From Daphnia carinata (Eukaryota > Arthropoda > Branchiopoda > Diplostraca > Daphniidae), in assembly GCF_022539665.2 (NCBI RefSeq), contig NC_081337.1, forward strand, positions 532,739 to 596,738: a stretch of DNA of 64,000 nt, given 5' to 3'. The notes beneath the pieces were generated by a model. It ran no database searches. It was not told the DNA's origin and worked only from the letters and a program-made list of their open reading frames with translations. Both the position numbers and the translations under genes were made by a program. Positions 62,482 through 64,000 of this stretch are shown here, piece after piece (within the stretch, counting starts at the first letter, position 1; every line of letters begins with the position of its first letter).

Positions 62482-63135
62482 CATGTTAGAAAATATCTTA
62501 TCCCTAATGGTGATGCAATCTGCATCGGGCGACGAAATAGGCATGAATTGCTTCGCCAACCCCCTTCACTCGTTTTCGTTCTTCTAGAAAAGATATTCTA
62601 CGCATCATGCCATACATGCAGCCGTTACACACAGATATGCTGGATGTATCATCCAGGTTAAGTCCATTCACTACGTTTCTGTTTCTGTTTGCAACGATTT
62701 GAATTGTTTTTTCAGTAACATGTCCATATCGCTCCTGCCAGTAGGTAGTGAATCCATCTGCCTAATGGTTAAGGAGTTGTATTCAGTATTGAGTTGGTAC
62801 AATCCGTTGACCGCTTTCTTTCCTTTAATTGATAGTCTTCCATTATTCCAAAAGAATACTTCGTTCTCCAAGAATAGGATTTGTACATTGTCTTTCTCCG
62901 TCGCAGACCCAATAGAAAGAAGATTTAGACAATGATCGGGTACGTATAGTACATCTTTCAGTTTTCCAGCTAGAAATTTGTTGTGAACATCTGCGCTTTC
63001 AAACACTTTTCCAATTCCCTTAACCTGGAGGCATTTTTCTCCAACTCCTTTGACGACGCCCGATACTGCTATAAATTCCTGAATCTCCAAGTTATAAGGC
63101 TTCGTAGCGAGATGCAACACCACGGGCAACTCCAA
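62482..63135 (-). pseudogene. Copia protease/pre-integrase/integrase remnant
   Basis: Minus-strand frame 63135-62671 reads KDVLYVPDHCLNLLSIGSAT, VFFWNNGRLSIKGKK and VNGLYQLNTEYN, the stretch between protease and integrase in Copia. Past a frame change, 62660-62560 has CNGCMYGMMRRISF and RVKGVGEAIHAY, the CxxC part of the integrase finger. Orientation and order join the RT/RNase H fragment at 21650-22490. Gypsy-H (TSD CATG) therefore appears to sit inside this old Copia. Many stops; dead. Confidence 0.75.
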
Positions 63136-63189
63136 CAGGAAACGTAGCAGTAAATTTGGCGAATCAAGCTTCTAGTGTATAGGAAGAAA

Positions 63190-64000
63190 AATACCTGTTG
63201 AACTTTGATGGAACCAATTTAATCAGAGAACCTGCCCTCTGCGGTCAAGTGTGTACAACAGCAGTGATTGCTACCGGTGCTGTAGTTACAGTCATCTCCC
63301 GGAACTACCGAAGAAAACTCAGTTCGTACAGCAGCCGTGGGATGGTTCCGGGATTATTCTTGCAACGGTTCACGAGTGATGGGTCAGGGAGCAGCGGAAA
63401 TCATGGTGACCCACAAGAATAGATCTGTGAATGAAAAAGCGACAATTATGGGTATGTCAGGAATGGAACATCTGATGCGAAATGATTTTCTCAAGCAATT
63501 TGGATCTATACGAATTAACCACCAGACGAAGAAACCTCTTCTCAACATGGGTGATTTAACGCAATCGCCGCAATTTCTCTTCCACCTGTAGAAAAATCGG
63601 AAGATAACGTGTTAGCAACCAGCGACCGTCAGGAAATTCCAGCGTATTCGATTAAGGCAGTTTCAGCAAAAGTGTCCAATGATGTGGAAAGTGCCTGTGT
63701 CTAGAAACCTTCGGAATCCCTCTTGGCCGCTACAAGTCTATCTACGGGTTACGCTCTCAATCAGACGGATCTAGAAAAAATTCTTGTAACCAATCTTTCG
63801 AAAAAACTAGTATGGCTGGAGAAAGGTGTAACACTGGGAAAGTTAGAATAATTTCAGGAGACTGAAATTTCAGAAGAATCCGCCCAAGCCCCGCAAACGG
63901 ATGCTGCAATTGGAAGAATGGATAAGAAATTAGAAGAATTAAGGATAATTCGAAAAGCAGAATCGGAACAAACCAGTAAAGGGTAAGTACTTCCTACCGC
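63190..64000 (+). pseudogene. Gypsy protease region remnant
   Basis: Plus-strand pieces read EPALCGQVCTTAVIATGAVV, then RSVNEKATIMGMSGMEHLMR and NDFLKQFGSIRINHQTKKPL, then IPAYSIKAVSAKVSNDV and a Lys/Glu-rich stretch. This is the protease-to-RT linker of a Gypsy element, like that of Gypsy-E (VVDTGAAISV, FLMGNDFLRQFG). The catalytic Asp of DTGA is Ala here and the frame shifts at about 63345 and 63590. It runs to the window edge. Confidence 0.7.

Overview
This window is a repeat-dense stretch of an animal genome, most likely an arthropod and perhaps a Daphnia-like crustacean. The host call is inference. It rests on spliced genes with many very short introns (about 60-80 bp), long Gypsy, BEL/Pao and Copia LTR retrotransposons, and P-type and KDZ-type DNA transposons. 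No ordinary single-copy host gene, rRNA, tRNA or CRISPR array could be supported.

Layout. 1-8585: two copies of one Gypsy family (Gypsy-A) in tandem, sharing the middle LTR; the first copy is cut by the window edge. 8586-17957: no clear gene, only two weak coding remnants. 17966-19534: an internally deleted P-superfamily transposon with a THAP domain, 41-bp identical terminal inverted repeats and an 8-bp target duplication. 21650-22490: antisense Copia reverse transcriptase remnant. 23341-62481: a very large Gypsy element (Gypsy-H) with 793/795-bp LTRs and a 4-bp target duplication (CATG). It sits in the decayed Copia, whose integrase and protease part reappears antisense at 62482-63135. 63190-64000: plus-strand Gypsy protease remnant.

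Gypsy-H has itself been hit at least four times: by a complete BEL/Pao element (24599-34197, TSD AACAC), a near-complete env-bearing Gypsy (Gypsy-E, 39510-48436, TSD ATAT), a 6.46-kb KDZ transposon (50905-57368, TSD CCCAATGG) and a 773-bp TA-flanked MITE (59381-60153). Without these Gypsy-H is about 13.4 kb. Its order is LTR, unknown ORF1, gag, pol, two related accessory ORFs (X1, X2), env, LTR. X1 has its own TATA box. This complex, retrovirus-like layout is the most novel system in the window. LTR divergence by eye (about nine differences for Gypsy-H, two plus a poly-G length change for BEL, none seen for Gypsy-E or Gypsy-A) agrees with the nesting order.

Other signals of note: a textbook -1 frameshift cassette in Gypsy-A; duplicated LTR hairpins with compensatory base changes in both Gypsy-A and Gypsy-E; a BEL leader carrying an RG-repeat ORF behind a strong splice acceptor plus six CTCF-like motifs at 75-95 bp spacing; a Gypsy-E pol-env fusion reading frame; and a KDZ element with a second, convergent, multi-exon gene.
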